Positions 18,763-27,512 of a DNA stretch of 64,000 nucleotides are shown in pieces (the stretch's first letter is position 1; each line of letters opens with the position of its first letter). The DNA comes from Oceanospirillaceae bacterium (GTDB taxonomy: Bacteria; Pseudomonadota; Gammaproteobacteria; Pseudomonadales; Balneatricaceae): NCBI GenBank assembly GCA_013215505.1, contig JABSQZ010000027.1, positions 1-64,000 of the forward strand, read 5' to 3'. Position numbers and translations under genes: made by a program. The notes below the pieces were generated by a model, which ran no database searches, was not told where the DNA came from, and saw only the letters and a program-made list of their open reading frames with translations.

Positions 18763-19425
18763 TTAACTCAAATCTAACCCCTGCTGCCAAAAGGCAATTT
18801 CCATGCGCGTAGCCGTGCTGAAGTGCTGCTGCAGGCGCTGTCCGCGGGGGGAGTCTATGTCGATATCTGCGATCAGCTGATCGAAAAATTCAGTACTGGC
18901 ATAGGCCGCCCGCTGATAGTCTTCACCGGCATACATAGCTATCCAATTCGCGTAGGGGTTGTCGGTTAACTGGCTGTTGCCCTCTTTGCTCAGCCACTGG
19001 CCGACATGGGCGTAACCTAGTGCGCAGGGCACCAGTGCAGCATACAGGTCGCTAAGGTCACCCTGTACACCGGCGTCGATCAGATAGCGGGTGTAGGCGA
19101 TAGTGGCGACACCTTCCTCCAGTGCCAGAATCGCCGCTTCATCTAGCCCCCAAGATTGACAGTATTCTATGTGCAGGGCGATTTCATCTTGGACTAATGC
19201 GTTTAATGAGGGCATGCTGGCGCGCATTTGCGCCGGATTTTCACTTTTAAACACCGCCAGTGCGAAGGCCCGGGCGTAGTGAATTAAGTACAGGTAATCT
19301 TGCTGTAAATAGTGTCGAAAGCTCTCTTTGGCGAGGCTGCCAGCGCCCAGTTGCCGCACAAAGTCGTGGGTAATGTACGCATCCCACTGTTGCTGGCAAC
19401 CGGCAATTAGCTGTTGATGATTCAT
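18763..19425 (-). CDS. tenA: TenA-family aminopyrimidine aminohydrolase (thiaminase II)
   Basis: The 220-residue all-helical enzyme has family features: FRHYLQQDYLYLIHYARAFA near residue 45, the catalytic cysteine in VPCALGYAHVG, and YQRAAYASTEFFD near the C-terminus. It hydrolyses aminomethyl-pyrimidine degradation products of thiamin to HMP for reuse. The start is set at M14 of the longer frame (ATG 19425), which gives the normal N-terminus MNHQQLIAGCQQQW. It is the last gene of a thiamin salvage operon, about 115 bases after thiY. Confidence 0.9.
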   Translation of the reverse strand: MNHQQLIAGCQQQWDAYITHDFVRQLGAGSLAKESFRHYLQQDYLYLIHYARAFALAVFKSENPAQMRASMPSLNALVQDEIALHIEYCQSWGLDEAAILALEEGVATIAYTRYLIDAGVQGDLSDLYAALVPCALGYAHVGQWLSKEGNSQLTDNPYANWIAMYAGEDYQRAAYASTEFFDQLIADIDIDSPRGQRLQQHFSTATRMEIAFWQQGLDLS

Positions 19426-19540
19426 CTTTAGTGCCTTGTTAAATGTTCCGCTAAGCAGTCTCAATTGTTCAGTCGCAGCGCAGCGCTGCGTTTGAACAGC
19501 AAATCTAGCTGCTTAGGCGGGACAGAGATAAACGAGAATA

Positions 19541-20473
19541 TTAATCTAAGATGTAGCTGTTAACGTCAGGCTTAATTTTGATCACGTCGTTATCCAGTAA
19601 AAACTGCGCGTAGTTGTCGTAACGTGATTTGTCAGCGGCTTTAGGGCGCAGGGCGAAACGCACTAAAGTATCTTGCCAGGCCAAACGGTTCAGCTCAGTG
19701 TCGAGTTTTTTGCCGTCGCCGTAAGCTTTGAATAGCTGCCACGCCTGATCCGGGTGGTTGACAGTGTATTGAGTAGCCAGCTCCAGGGCGCGGTTAAACT
19801 TGGCGACCATCTCTTGGTCGACGCTGTTGCTGTTGGCGACTACCACTAGCTCGTCGTAAGGTGGCACGCCTTCCTCTTCTACGTAGAAGCCTTTACCCTC
19901 GAAACCTTCCATCTTTAACTGGTGCATTTCAAAGTTGCGGTAGGCGCCGTAGATGGCATCGACTTTACCTGCGGCCAGTGAAGCGGAAAGCGACCAGCCG
20001 ACATTGATCAGCTCTACATCATCTATGCTGATGCCGTTGTTTTCGAGCATAGTGCCGACAGTGGCATTGACTAAACCGCCATCGAAGGCGAAGCCGATTT
20101 TTTTACCTTTTAGGTCGGCCAGGCTGTTGTAGCCCTTGTCCGCCAGAACCATCACAGTGTTGAGTGGGGTGGCGATCAAGGTGGAGACGCGGGTCAGGGG
20201 CAACTGTTCTGCGACGTCGCGAATCAGCTGGGGCTGGTAGGTAACGGCCAGGTCAAATTTTCCGGCGGCCACTAGTTTGGGGGGCATGCTAGGGTCGGCA
20301 GGTTCATGAATTTCCAGCTCCAGGCCCTGAGCTTTAAACAACCCCTGCTGCTTGGCGACTATGATGGGGCCGTGATCCGGGTTGACGAACCAGTCCAACA
20401 TTAAAGTGACTTTTTGTGCAAAAGCGCTTTGGCTTATCAAGACTAAAGTCAATGAAACTATTAGTTTTTTCAT
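19541..20473 (-). CDS. thiY: Thiamin-precursor periplasmic binding protein ThiY
   Basis: The 310-residue protein has a signal peptide (1-19, ending SAFA) and an NMT1/THI5-like binding domain beginning LMLDWFVNPDHGPIIVAK, the typical opening of pyrimidine-binding ThiY proteins. It delivers formylaminopyrimidine or HMP-like precursors to the ThiXZ importer. The reading frame is open for another 65 codons upstream inside thiX, but ATG 20473 after GAGAG is the natural start and gives the signal peptide. Its place between thiX and tenA agrees with base-degraded thiamin salvage. Confidence 0.92.
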   Translation of the reverse strand: MKKLIVSLTLVLISQSAFAQKVTLMLDWFVNPDHGPIIVAKQQGLFKAQGLELEIHEPADPSMPPKLVAAGKFDLAVTYQPQLIRDVAEQLPLTRVSTLIATPLNTVMVLADKGYNSLADLKGKKIGFAFDGGLVNATVGTMLENNGISIDDVELINVGWSLSASLAAGKVDAIYGAYRNFEMHQLKMEGFEGKGFYVEEEGVPPYDELVVVANSNSVDQEMVAKFNRALELATQYTVNHPDQAWQLFKAYGDGKKLDTELNRLAWQDTLVRFALRPKAADKSRYDNYAQFLLDNDVIKIKPDVNSYILD

Positions 20474-20487
20474 GCTAACTCTCTCAG

Positions 20488-21282
20488 TTAATGGCCCGTT
20501 TGTTCGCGGTGCCAGGGGATTAAAGCTTTCAGTAGTAAATCGGTAAAGTAATAGAGGGTGATGGAAAACAGCGCCAGAATAAACAGCGCTGCAAACATGT
20601 CGGCGATCTGCATGCGCGCATTGGCCTGCAACATCAGATAACCCAGGCCACCGGATGAACCGACCCACTCACCCACCACCGCGCCAATAGGGGCCACAAC
20701 GGCGGCCACGCGAATGCCTGAGGCCAGAGTCGGCAGTGCCGCCGGCAGTCGGATGTGCCACAGCTGCCGCCATTTGTTGGCCCCCATAGTGTGCGCCAGA
20801 TCCAGATAGCCGATGGGGGTGTAGCGCAAGCCGTCAAAGCAGGTAGTGGTCACAGGGAAAAAGATAATCAGCGCCGCCATTATCACTTTGGAGGTCATGC
20901 CGTAGCCGAACCAGAGCATTAAAATAGGCGCCAGGGCAAACACCGGGATCGCCTGACTGGCGATTAAAACCGGCAGTAGCCAGCGCCGCAGCGGCTTGAA
21001 CAACAGCATTTGCAGCGCAAACAGCAGCCCCATCAGCAAACCGAGTATCAGCCCCAGCACTATTTCGCTCATAGTGATCAAGCTGTGACTCAGCAGCAGC
21101 TGGTAGCTGCCGATTAACTTTTCCAGCACCAGCAGTGGCGGCGGTAAAATAAAAGGTGGCATCTCAAAATACACCACTATTACCTGCCACAGCAGTAAGA
21201 TAACCGCAGTAGTGATCGCCAGCCGGCAGAGGCTGGAGAAACTGCTGCCCAGTGTGGCTGTGTTAAAGGTGATTTTAGCCAT
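20488..21282 (-). CDS. thiX: Thiamin-precursor ABC transporter permease ThiX
   Basis: The 264-residue inner-membrane permease has about six membrane helices and the ABC coupling (EAA) motif GANKWRQLWHIRLPAALP. The start is the ATG at 21282, which overlaps the end of thiZ by 8 bases (ATGGCTAA). It is of the SsuC/TauC class used by NMT1-type binding proteins. It works with ThiY and ThiZ. Confidence 0.92.
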   Translation of the reverse strand: MAKITFNTATLGSSFSSLCRLAITTAVILLLWQVIVVYFEMPPFILPPPLLVLEKLIGSYQLLLSHSLITMSEIVLGLILGLLMGLLFALQMLLFKPLRRWLLPVLIASQAIPVFALAPILMLWFGYGMTSKVIMAALIIFFPVTTTCFDGLRYTPIGYLDLAHTMGANKWRQLWHIRLPAALPTLASGIRVAAVVAPIGAVVGEWVGSSGGLGYLMLQANARMQIADMFAALFILALFSITLYYFTDLLLKALIPWHREQTGH

Positions 21283-22018
21283 GTTGCACCTGCATTTTTT
21301 GCAGCAAACTCTGCTGGTAGTGACCCAGTTCAGCATCTACTGCTCTGGGGGGGAGCGAGTCGGGTAAGGGCAGGGGTAACAGCTGCTGATCGGCGCTAAA
21401 GAGATAGAGCTGGTCGCCCAGGCGCAGTGCCTCCTGCGGGTCATGAGTGATTAACAATACAGTGCGATCCTGCAGCACTTGCGCGGCTAAATTCTGTAAC
21501 TTGTAGCGATTGACGGCATCCAGTGCTGAAAAAGGCTCGTCCATCAGTACTATCGGCGTGTCCTGCATCAACGTTCGGGCCAGTGCCACTCGCTGGCGCA
21601 TACCGCCGGAGAGCTGATCGGGCAGTGATTTTTCGATACCTGACAGATTTAGCTGTTCCAGTAACTGTCTGGCTCGGTGTTGCTGTGCAGCGCTGACCTT
21701 GCCGGTTAACAACCTCGCCTTAAGGCAGACGTTGTCCAATACGTTCAGCCAAGGTAACAGCAGGTCTTGCTGGGCCATGTAGGAGATGCGGTTGTCGATG
21801 CTCAGGCCATCGCTGCAACTTATCTCGCCACTGAGCTGGTGACTGGAGTCGATCAGACCTGCCAGCAGGCGCAGTAAACTGGTTTTACCGCACCCGCTGG
21901 GTCCCAGCAGGCAGGTCCATTTTTTTGCTGGCAAGTTCAAGTTCAGCCCAGAAAAAGTAGCACGCGCTGCACCGGCATACTGCAGCGAAGCGTCGCTTAG
22001 TTGCACACAGATGCTCAT
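21275..22018 (-). CDS. thiZ: Thiamin-precursor ABC transporter ATP-binding protein ThiZ
   Basis: The 247-residue ATPase has Walker A GPSGCGKTSLL, Q-loop MAQQDLLLPW, signature LSGGMRQRVALART and Walker B VLMDEPFSALD. It powers the ThiX permease. The ATG overlaps the thiD stop by four bases (ATGA), showing translational coupling. Confidence 0.92.
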   Translation of the reverse strand: MSICVQLSDASLQYAGAARATFSGLNLNLPAKKWTCLLGPSGCGKTSLLRLLAGLIDSSHQLSGEISCSDGLSIDNRISYMAQQDLLLPWLNVLDNVCLKARLLTGKVSAAQQHRARQLLEQLNLSGIEKSLPDQLSGGMRQRVALARTLMQDTPIVLMDEPFSALDAVNRYKLQNLAAQVLQDRTVLLITHDPQEALRLGDQLYLFSADQQLLPLPLPDSLPPRAVDAELGHYQQSLLQKMQVQHG

Positions 22019-22908
22019 CGCTTGGGCTGGGCGTAAAAGTGGTGTACCGGACCGGCACCACTGCCAATCTGCAGTTGATCTGCCTGTTTGATGGCCTCAC
22101 TGATGTAGCCCTTGGCACTGCCGATGGCGCTGGTCAGGTCCTGACCTTGTGCCAGGTAAGAGGCGATCGCCGAAGAGAGCGTGCAGCCGGTGCCGTGAGT
22201 GTTTTTGGTGTCGATACGCGCGCTGCTGAAAATTTGCTGTTGGCTGTGGCTCAGCCAGTAGTCGCTGCTGGTGGCCCCCGTTAAGTGGCCGCCTTTGACC
22301 AGTACCGACTGGCTGCCCAGCTCGAGCAGCTCGCGACACAGTTGCAAGCCATCTTCGACTGACTGGCCCGGGTCTCTGCCCAGCAGTGCCAGCGCCTCGG
22401 GAATATTGGGGGTGATCACAGTGGCCAGTGGCAATAACTCATAGATCAAGCTCGAGATAGCCTCTCTGGCCAGTAACAGGTCGCCGCTGGTGGCCACCAT
22501 TACCGGGTCTAAGACGATGTGTTTAACGGGATGTTTTTTCAGGGCAGTGGCAACGGTTTTGATGGTTGCCGCGTCGCCTAGCATGCCTATTTTGACGACA
22601 TCTACGGCGATATCACTGAACACAGCAGCAAATTGTTGCTCGATGAAAGCTTGCTCTATGGGCAGTACCCCAGTGACGCCTAAGGTGTTTTGTGCGGTGA
22701 GTGCGGTGATAACTGTGCAGGCGTAGCTGCCGGTGGCCGAAATGGTTTTAATGTCAGCTTGGATGCCGGCACCGCCGCCACTGTCTGATCCCGCGACCGT
22801 CAGCACTATGGGAGTGTGGTTTTTAACTTGAGATGCAGCGCGTTGCGATTGCAGCGCGGCAGATTGCTTGAGATTGTCCACTGTAATTCCTAAATTTTGC
22901 GCGGACAA
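22015..22908 (-). CDS. thiD: Hydroxymethylpyrimidine/phosphomethylpyrimidine kinase
   Basis: The 297-residue ribokinase-fold enzyme phosphorylates HMP and HMP-P in thiamin synthesis. AGSDSGGGAGIQADIKT near residue 40 and the catalytic NTHGTGCTLSSAIA near residue 240 are clear. The protein has about 30 extra N-terminal residues compared with usual ThiD, so a downstream start is possible, but no better ribosome site was found. It is the first gene after the TPP riboswitch. Confidence 0.93.
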   Translation of the reverse strand: MSAQNLGITVDNLKQSAALQSQRAASQVKNHTPIVLTVAGSDSGGGAGIQADIKTISATGSYACTVITALTAQNTLGVTGVLPIEQAFIEQQFAAVFSDIAVDVVKIGMLGDAATIKTVATALKKHPVKHIVLDPVMVATSGDLLLAREAISSLIYELLPLATVITPNIPEALALLGRDPGQSVEDGLQLCRELLELGSQSVLVKGGHLTGATSSDYWLSHSQQQIFSSARIDTKNTHGTGCTLSSAIASYLAQGQDLTSAIGSAKGYISEAIKQADQLQIGSGAGPVHHFYAQPKR

Positions 22909-22935
22909 CCTGAGGCACGAATGCTATCAATCAAG

Positions 22936-23019
22936 TTAGTTCCCTACGCCAATATGAGTTGGATCAGGTTCAGCGGGTCCAGTATTAAATACCATCTCAG
23001 CCCTAAGGCCCCCCGACTA
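22936..23019 (-). promoter_or_regulatory. TPP riboswitch (THI element)
   Basis: On the minus strand the sequence reads GGGGGGCC, then GGGCTGAGATGG, a variable stem, then ACCCGCTGAACCTGATC and ATTGGCGTAGGGAACTAA. The CTGAGA box, the CTGAACCTGATC block and the GCGTAGGGAA block are the conserved elements of the TPP-binding riboswitch. It precedes thiD by about 28 bases, so it probably controls translation or termination of the whole thiD-thiZ-thiX-thiY-tenA operon in response to thiamin pyrophosphate. Confidence 0.96.
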
Positions 23020-23424
23020 ACGAGCGCGTATCATAGACGTATTAAATTTTTGATGCAAATGCATTGATAAATAGATGGCGTTTTCGGGGGCCAGAGTGTT
23101 TTGCAACCGGGTTAATGTTTGCTGGGCTAGCGGTATACAGAGGCAGTTCGAAGGGAGAAAATCTGTCGTAAATAATAGCCAGAGAATATAATTCACCGTC
23201 CACCAAGAGCGCTCTATGCTGGAGTTAGACTGCACTTGGGGAAGAGGGGATTTAGTGTTTACTATGTTTGGTTCCAAGTGTCAGGCATAACCCCTAATAA
23301 CTTAGATAAGAGTATTTGATAAAGATACAGATGAGAGGATTGGACACATGCAGGCATTTCAAAAGTACTGGGAAGATGTGTTTATGGAACTAAAATGCGT
23401 CTGGAAAACTAAGATGTAGCACAT
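23020..23424. other. Intergenic region upstream of the thiamin operon
   Basis: Contains the operon promoter by position. No gene is supported; the minus-strand frame at 23017-23277 overlaps the riboswitch and has no family resemblance. Confidence 0.4.
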
Positions 23425-23790
23425 TTAGTTATATTGCTGAATGATTTTTGATAGATCGCCATTTTCTTTCATTATGGCGAGCTCTTGATTAAAAATTAAA
23501 ACAAAGGACTGCCATTTTTTATTAAACATAATTCTGTACTCATAACTGTTTATTGGCTGCTTTGAGATATAAAGTTTTCCCCGCATAGAGGGGGCATTTT
23601 TAATGATCCACTTGCCCACAAGTTCGTTCACAATCGCGCCGTGACTGCGGTGCTTTAGGGTTTTTTTCAGCATTAAGACCTCACTGATAGCTGCTGTGGT
23701 TTGTATCTTTCCATCGTCAATAAATGGCTGCAACTTAGGGTGGTAATAACCTAAGTTGATTCCAATCAGTTTCCTATCACGTCTATTGTG
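23425..23790 (-). pseudogene. C-terminal fragment of a periplasmic solute-binding protein
   Basis: The frame reads KLIGINLGYYHPKLQPFIDD, then IQTTAAISEVLMLKKTL and ends FNQELAIMKENGDLSKIIQQY, which is the C-terminal lobe of a type-3 solute-binding protein. An in-frame TAA at 23791 cuts it off upstream, and no signal peptide or first lobe remains. It is therefore a truncated relic of a gene like those at 25661 and 29153. Beyond the break to the next gene nothing matches the missing lobe. Confidence 0.65.
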
Positions 23791-23917
23791 TTAACTATTT
23801 CACTTGGCTAAAAAGACAAGTTAGGGAATTTCCTCAGTGATTCTCCGCCTCCAGTCATGGAAAATACTTCACCAGTACAGAATGTTTTTTGTTTGATGGA
23901 TCAGGCGATAAGCTAAG

Positions 23918-25576
23918 ATGAAAATAAGTGCCAAATTAATTTCGGTGAGATTTTTGTTTCTCTTTATCATGTTATTGGGAACCTTTCTGGCCTCCTATTT
24001 TTATGCCATACCTCATGTCGAACAACATGAAAAAAGCCAGGGACTTAAAGATATCTCAAGGGTAATACACCGAACTGATCAGGAACTCGATTTGCTGCGG
24101 TTTCTGGCGACAGGTTGGGGGGAGTGGGATGATACCTATGCTTATATCAATGATCGTAATAAGGCCTATGAGAAATCAAATTTAGGCCATAAGACACTTT
24201 TGGAGATGGAAATAGATTTCATCTTTATTGTTAAGGTAAATGGTCAGGTGATCTGGAAACAGTTTTCAGAAAAGATTAAAAAGTTTGCAACACCAGCGCT
24301 TTGGCAAAAGAATAACTGGGGTGAACAGCATCCTTTCATTGCTCTGATGTCCGATCAGGAGAAGGGATTGATATATAGCGATTTTGGCGCTTTGCTGGTT
24401 GCAGGATCGCAAATTGTCACTAGTCAGGGAAAGGGCGACAGCCGCGGTTATTTCTTTTTTGGTAAGCTAATATCTAATGAATTAGTCAAGAAATTCTCAC
24501 AAGATCTTGAATTTCAGATTGAAATGTCGATTGCTGAAAATCAGGATGCAGATGACGTGCACTTTGTGTCTCAGCATAAGAAAATTGTATATGGCAAAAT
24601 AAAGCTTGCTAACAGCAGCACTCATTCCCTCTCAATCAGTATTTTTCAATCACGGCCATTTTATCAAGAGGCGATAAAGGCCATAAAATATAATCTTCTG
24701 GTTGTTCTGGGCTTAGGTGTTTTATCTTCAGTGATCACTTTTTTTATTCTAAAAAAAATACTTATCAATCCAATCATACAGTTGCGGCAACAAGCCTTCA
24801 AATTTGGCAGAGATCAAAGTTCGATACCGATTAAGTTATTAAACAGTAATGATGAACTGGGACATTTATCCGCTTCCCTAGTGAATATGGCGAATGAACT
24901 TAAAAGAATCTGGGGACTCCAGGAGCAAGAAAAGAATGAATATTTGACTGCCAGTAATACCGATGCACTGACTCAATTAAATAACAGACGCTGCATGATA
25001 TCTATCCTCAGCAAACAACAGACATGGAGTACGCCTAAACATTGGTCATTTCTCATGTTGGATATCGATTATTTTAAAAATATTAATGACAAATGGGGCC
25101 ACGATGTAGGTGACACAGTGTTGCAACAGTTTTCCTCGATATTAAAAGAAGTCTGCCGCGGTTCGGATATTATATTTCGCTCCGGAGGAGAGGAATTTGT
25201 GGTGGTCTGTGAAGGGGCAACTCAAGTGCAGGGTTGCCTGGTCGTTGAGAGGATAAGAAAAGCGGTTGAAATCTATGAGTTTGGCCCCGGGGGCAAGAGC
25301 TTCAACGTCACTTGCTCAATTGGCTTTTATTCAATGTACAACACTAAACCTAATGTAAACTGGGAGATCAAACTAAAACTAGCGGATTGTGCTATGTATG
25401 CTGCCAAAAACAGCGGCAGGAACACTTGGGTGGGGTTGGCGATCAACCAGCAGTCACCGTTGCTTGATAAATACAAGTTACCTGGCGATGTTGATTCGTT
25501 AGTGGCTGATATTAAAAGTGAGAAGTTGCTGGTTTTGTCGCCACAACCAGTGCCTGAAGATGTCCAGTGGCGTTGA
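23918..25576 (+). CDS. CHASE4-HAMP-GGDEF diguanylate cyclase
   Basis: The 552-residue inner-membrane protein has TM1 (about 10-30), a periplasmic CHASE4 sensory domain (about 45-250, with WGEWDDTYAYI), TM2 (about 262-285), a HAMP region and a GGDEF domain (about 350-510). The catalytic signature is RSGGEEFVVV, and DALTQLNNRR is a typical domain opening, so it should make cyclic di-GMP. No EAL domain is present. An RxxD product-inhibition site is not obvious. It lies next to orphan solute-binding protein genes, which may feed signals to such sensors; that link is conjecture. Confidence 0.9.
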   Translation: MKISAKLISVRFLFLFIMLLGTFLASYFYAIPHVEQHEKSQGLKDISRVIHRTDQELDLLRFLATGWGEWDDTYAYINDRNKAYEKSNLGHKTLLEMEIDFIFIVKVNGQVIWKQFSEKIKKFATPALWQKNNWGEQHPFIALMSDQEKGLIYSDFGALLVAGSQIVTSQGKGDSRGYFFFGKLISNELVKKFSQDLEFQIEMSIAENQDADDVHFVSQHKKIVYGKIKLANSSTHSLSISIFQSRPFYQEAIKAIKYNLLVVLGLGVLSSVITFFILKKILINPIIQLRQQAFKFGRDQSSIPIKLLNSNDELGHLSASLVNMANELKRIWGLQEQEKNEYLTASNTDALTQLNNRRCMISILSKQQTWSTPKHWSFLMLDIDYFKNINDKWGHDVGDTVLQQFSSILKEVCRGSDIIFRSGGEEFVVVCEGATQVQGCLVVERIRKAVEIYEFGPGGKSFNVTCSIGFYSMYNTKPNVNWEIKLKLADCAMYAAKNSGRNTWVGLAINQQSPLLDKYKLPGDVDSLVADIKSEKLLVLSPQPVPEDVQWR

Positions 25577-25660
25577 TGCAAGAAGAATTGGTAGTTCAGG
25601 GTCTCCAACACCTAAGTCGCTCGGGATTTAGTTATACAGTTTTCCTTGATAATGACACTA

Positions 25661-26413
25661 CTACAATCTGGAAGAATTGTTTACCGCCCTAACAATCTTT
25701 GCATAACTACCATCCTGTTTCATTTTCTCAATAGAGGTGGCAATTTCCTCCGCTAACTGATGATGTTTTTTATGTATATAGGAGTAAATTCTGACCGGGT
25801 GTACCTTGGTTATTTTTATGATATTTGAAAAATGACTGCGACCTGCTAACAAACTATCCCCCAGCCTGCTTTCAGATACCACTACATCTATAAGACCATC
25901 AGATAGCATTTTGAAGGCATGGGTATCGCTGTTGGCCACTACTATCTGTTTTTTTTGCAAAAATTGGTGAAGAATTTTCTGCATGTTAATTCTACCCCTT
26001 GTATAGGCTACCCGGTAGCCTTTGAGGTCATTCCAAGTTTCGAATTTTATCTCTTGGGTGGCAAATACTGCCTGCCAGATAGTCAGCATTTCAGATTCAA
26101 TCCTAATTAGGCCAGGGTATTTACCGCCACTGACTTTATGAAAATCATAAACCCGGTGTAGCTCACCGTCTGAGGCTCCAGTATTTGAATATAATAGCGA
26201 TCTTAGACTAGGGTAAGGAACCGCTTTAAACCTAATGCCGTTGCGTCTAAAGGCCTCAGTTAATATAGGTACGATTATACGGGGTTGATGATAATGAAGA
26301 GGCTGGCTGGCGGTAAAAGTAATTTCTTCTACGGCTTGGCTGGACAAGGGGGTAAACGTAAATAAAATGACGAGGAAAAGGCAGCATAGTTTTATGCCAG
26401 AAGGGTTTTGCAT
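25661..26413 (-). CDS. Periplasmic solute-binding protein (SBP_bac_3-like), orphan
   Basis: The 250-residue protein has a signal peptide (about 1-28, ending SSQA) and a type-3 solute-binding fold: IIVPILTEAFRRNGIRFKAV, VAYTRGRINMQKIL in the second lobe and IEKMKQDGSYAKIV at the C-terminus. The usual arginine/aspartate ligand pair is not evident, so it may bind something other than an amino acid. There is no permease or ATPase nearby. It is convergent with the GGDEF gene. Confidence 0.7.
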   Translation of the reverse strand: MQNPSGIKLCCLFLVILFTFTPLSSQAVEEITFTASQPLHYHQPRIIVPILTEAFRRNGIRFKAVPYPSLRSLLYSNTGASDGELHRVYDFHKVSGGKYPGLIRIESEMLTIWQAVFATQEIKFETWNDLKGYRVAYTRGRINMQKILHQFLQKKQIVVANSDTHAFKMLSDGLIDVVVSESRLGDSLLAGRSHFSNIIKITKVHPVRIYSYIHKKHHQLAEEIATSIEKMKQDGSYAKIVRAVNNSSRL

Positions 26414-26959
26414 GTTCGGCCCGTGTTGGGTTAACGTTAAGTAAAAACGCCATCCTTAGCGCCATAGCCACCATCAATCGTTATCGCTGTAACACTTATA
26501 TAAGCGTCCGGATCAGATCTGATGCTTTAAAAATGATCTCTACTGCACATTCCTATACGAAAGCGAGGGAGCCTACAGGTAATCTTGCTAGCTTAGCCAT
26601 TTATACCTCCTTTACATCTGTTTATTAATAGACAAAATCGGGCTTTTAATCATTCTGAACTGGCACGAATAAAGACGTACAAGAAAGACTCCAGATATTA
26701 ACAAGATGATTAAAGGGATATATTTGTTCAGGTTGTCGGTGCCGGCAGTTTAGCAGCTGCGGTGAAATCCATCGTCGGCGAGCAAGGACATAAGTGCACC
26801 TGAGTATCGACCGGTCGTGTTACTCCCTGATCATCTGAAACTTATCATAAAACATAATTGCGAAATTTTCCCGTAAAAAGAGGATTTTGTACGAAACGCT
26901 GACCTTCGTATACTACCTGATAGAACAATTATTAATGGCCCAATTTGGATGACCATCCT
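26414..26959. other. Intergenic region with decayed coding sequence
   Basis: Contains the SDR relic at 26439-26518. The rest, up to the octamer array, shows no intact gene; a few short frames between 26735 and 26900 look protein-like but were not recognised. Confidence 0.35.
26439..26518 (-). pseudogene. C-terminal relic of a short-chain dehydrogenase
   Basis: The minus strand reads SDPDAYISVTAITIDGGYGA followed by KDGVFT and a stop. The SD.A.YI....I..DGGY pattern is the usual C-terminus of SDR-family enzymes. A stop lies a few codons upstream and no other part of the gene is visible, so only about 26 codons remain. Confidence 0.45.
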
Positions 26960-27079
26960 CTCAAAACCTCAAAACCTCAAAACCTCAAAACCTCAAAACC
27001 TCAAAACCTCAAAACCTCAAAATCTCAAGACCTCAAGACCTCAAGACCTCAAGACCTCAAGACCTCAAGACCTCAAGAC
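26960..27079. repeat. Octamer tandem array in two homogeneous blocks
   Basis: Fifteen 8-base units: seven CTCAAAAC (26960-27015), one CTCAAAAT (27016-27023), then seven CTCAAGAC (27024-27079). The unit length is not a multiple of three, so the array is open in several frames and encodes repeats such as LKTSKPQN; I regard these frames as non-coding. Confidence 0.95.
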
Positions 27080-27512
27080 CTCGAACATAGTAAAATTCCC
27101 CGACATCAACATGTCTGCTATTGGTCTATAGCGTCGATTTCGACTGACTGTTTTTGCCTTAGTAAATCAGCCTGGATAATCGGAGGAATTGACAAATACC
27201 TGAAATTTAGAAGGTATTTTGAGAATCAGAAAAAGCTGACTAGAAAGTTAAAGGCATCTCATATATATAGAATGCCAGGCCGGATTGTCGGGCCGCTTAG
27301 GTTAAATCATCTAAATTACACTATTGCTATAAGCAGTGAATTCGCAGCATTTAGCTATTGTGTTGGGTCTAGGACTATTTCTTGAATTTGGAAAAAGAGC
27401 CAAAATCTGGATTTAATCGGATATTTGTTCACCTGTAATTGGTACACAATTAGATCTTGTTGGCCTATTTCCCAACAAAATAACAAGTTACAACAAAGGA
27501 TAAAGGTGCGTA
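27080..27512. other. Leader region of the ethylene-receptor-like kinase
   Basis: No gene is supported. An inverted repeat TTGTTGG (27457-27463) and CCAACAA (27472-27478) lies 34 bases before the kinase start and may be an operator or a leader hairpin. AAAGGATAAAGG just before the ATG serves as ribosome binding site. Confidence 0.45.

Noticed and set aside
20474-20668. 65-codon N-terminal extension of ThiY
   Set aside because: It lies inside thiX in another frame and would bury the clear signal peptide that starts at ATG 20473.
26945-27385. A 146-codon plus-strand frame through the octamer array
   Set aside because: It is open only because the 8-base repeat avoids stops in several frames; outside the array the sequence is not protein-like and no ribosome binding site is present.
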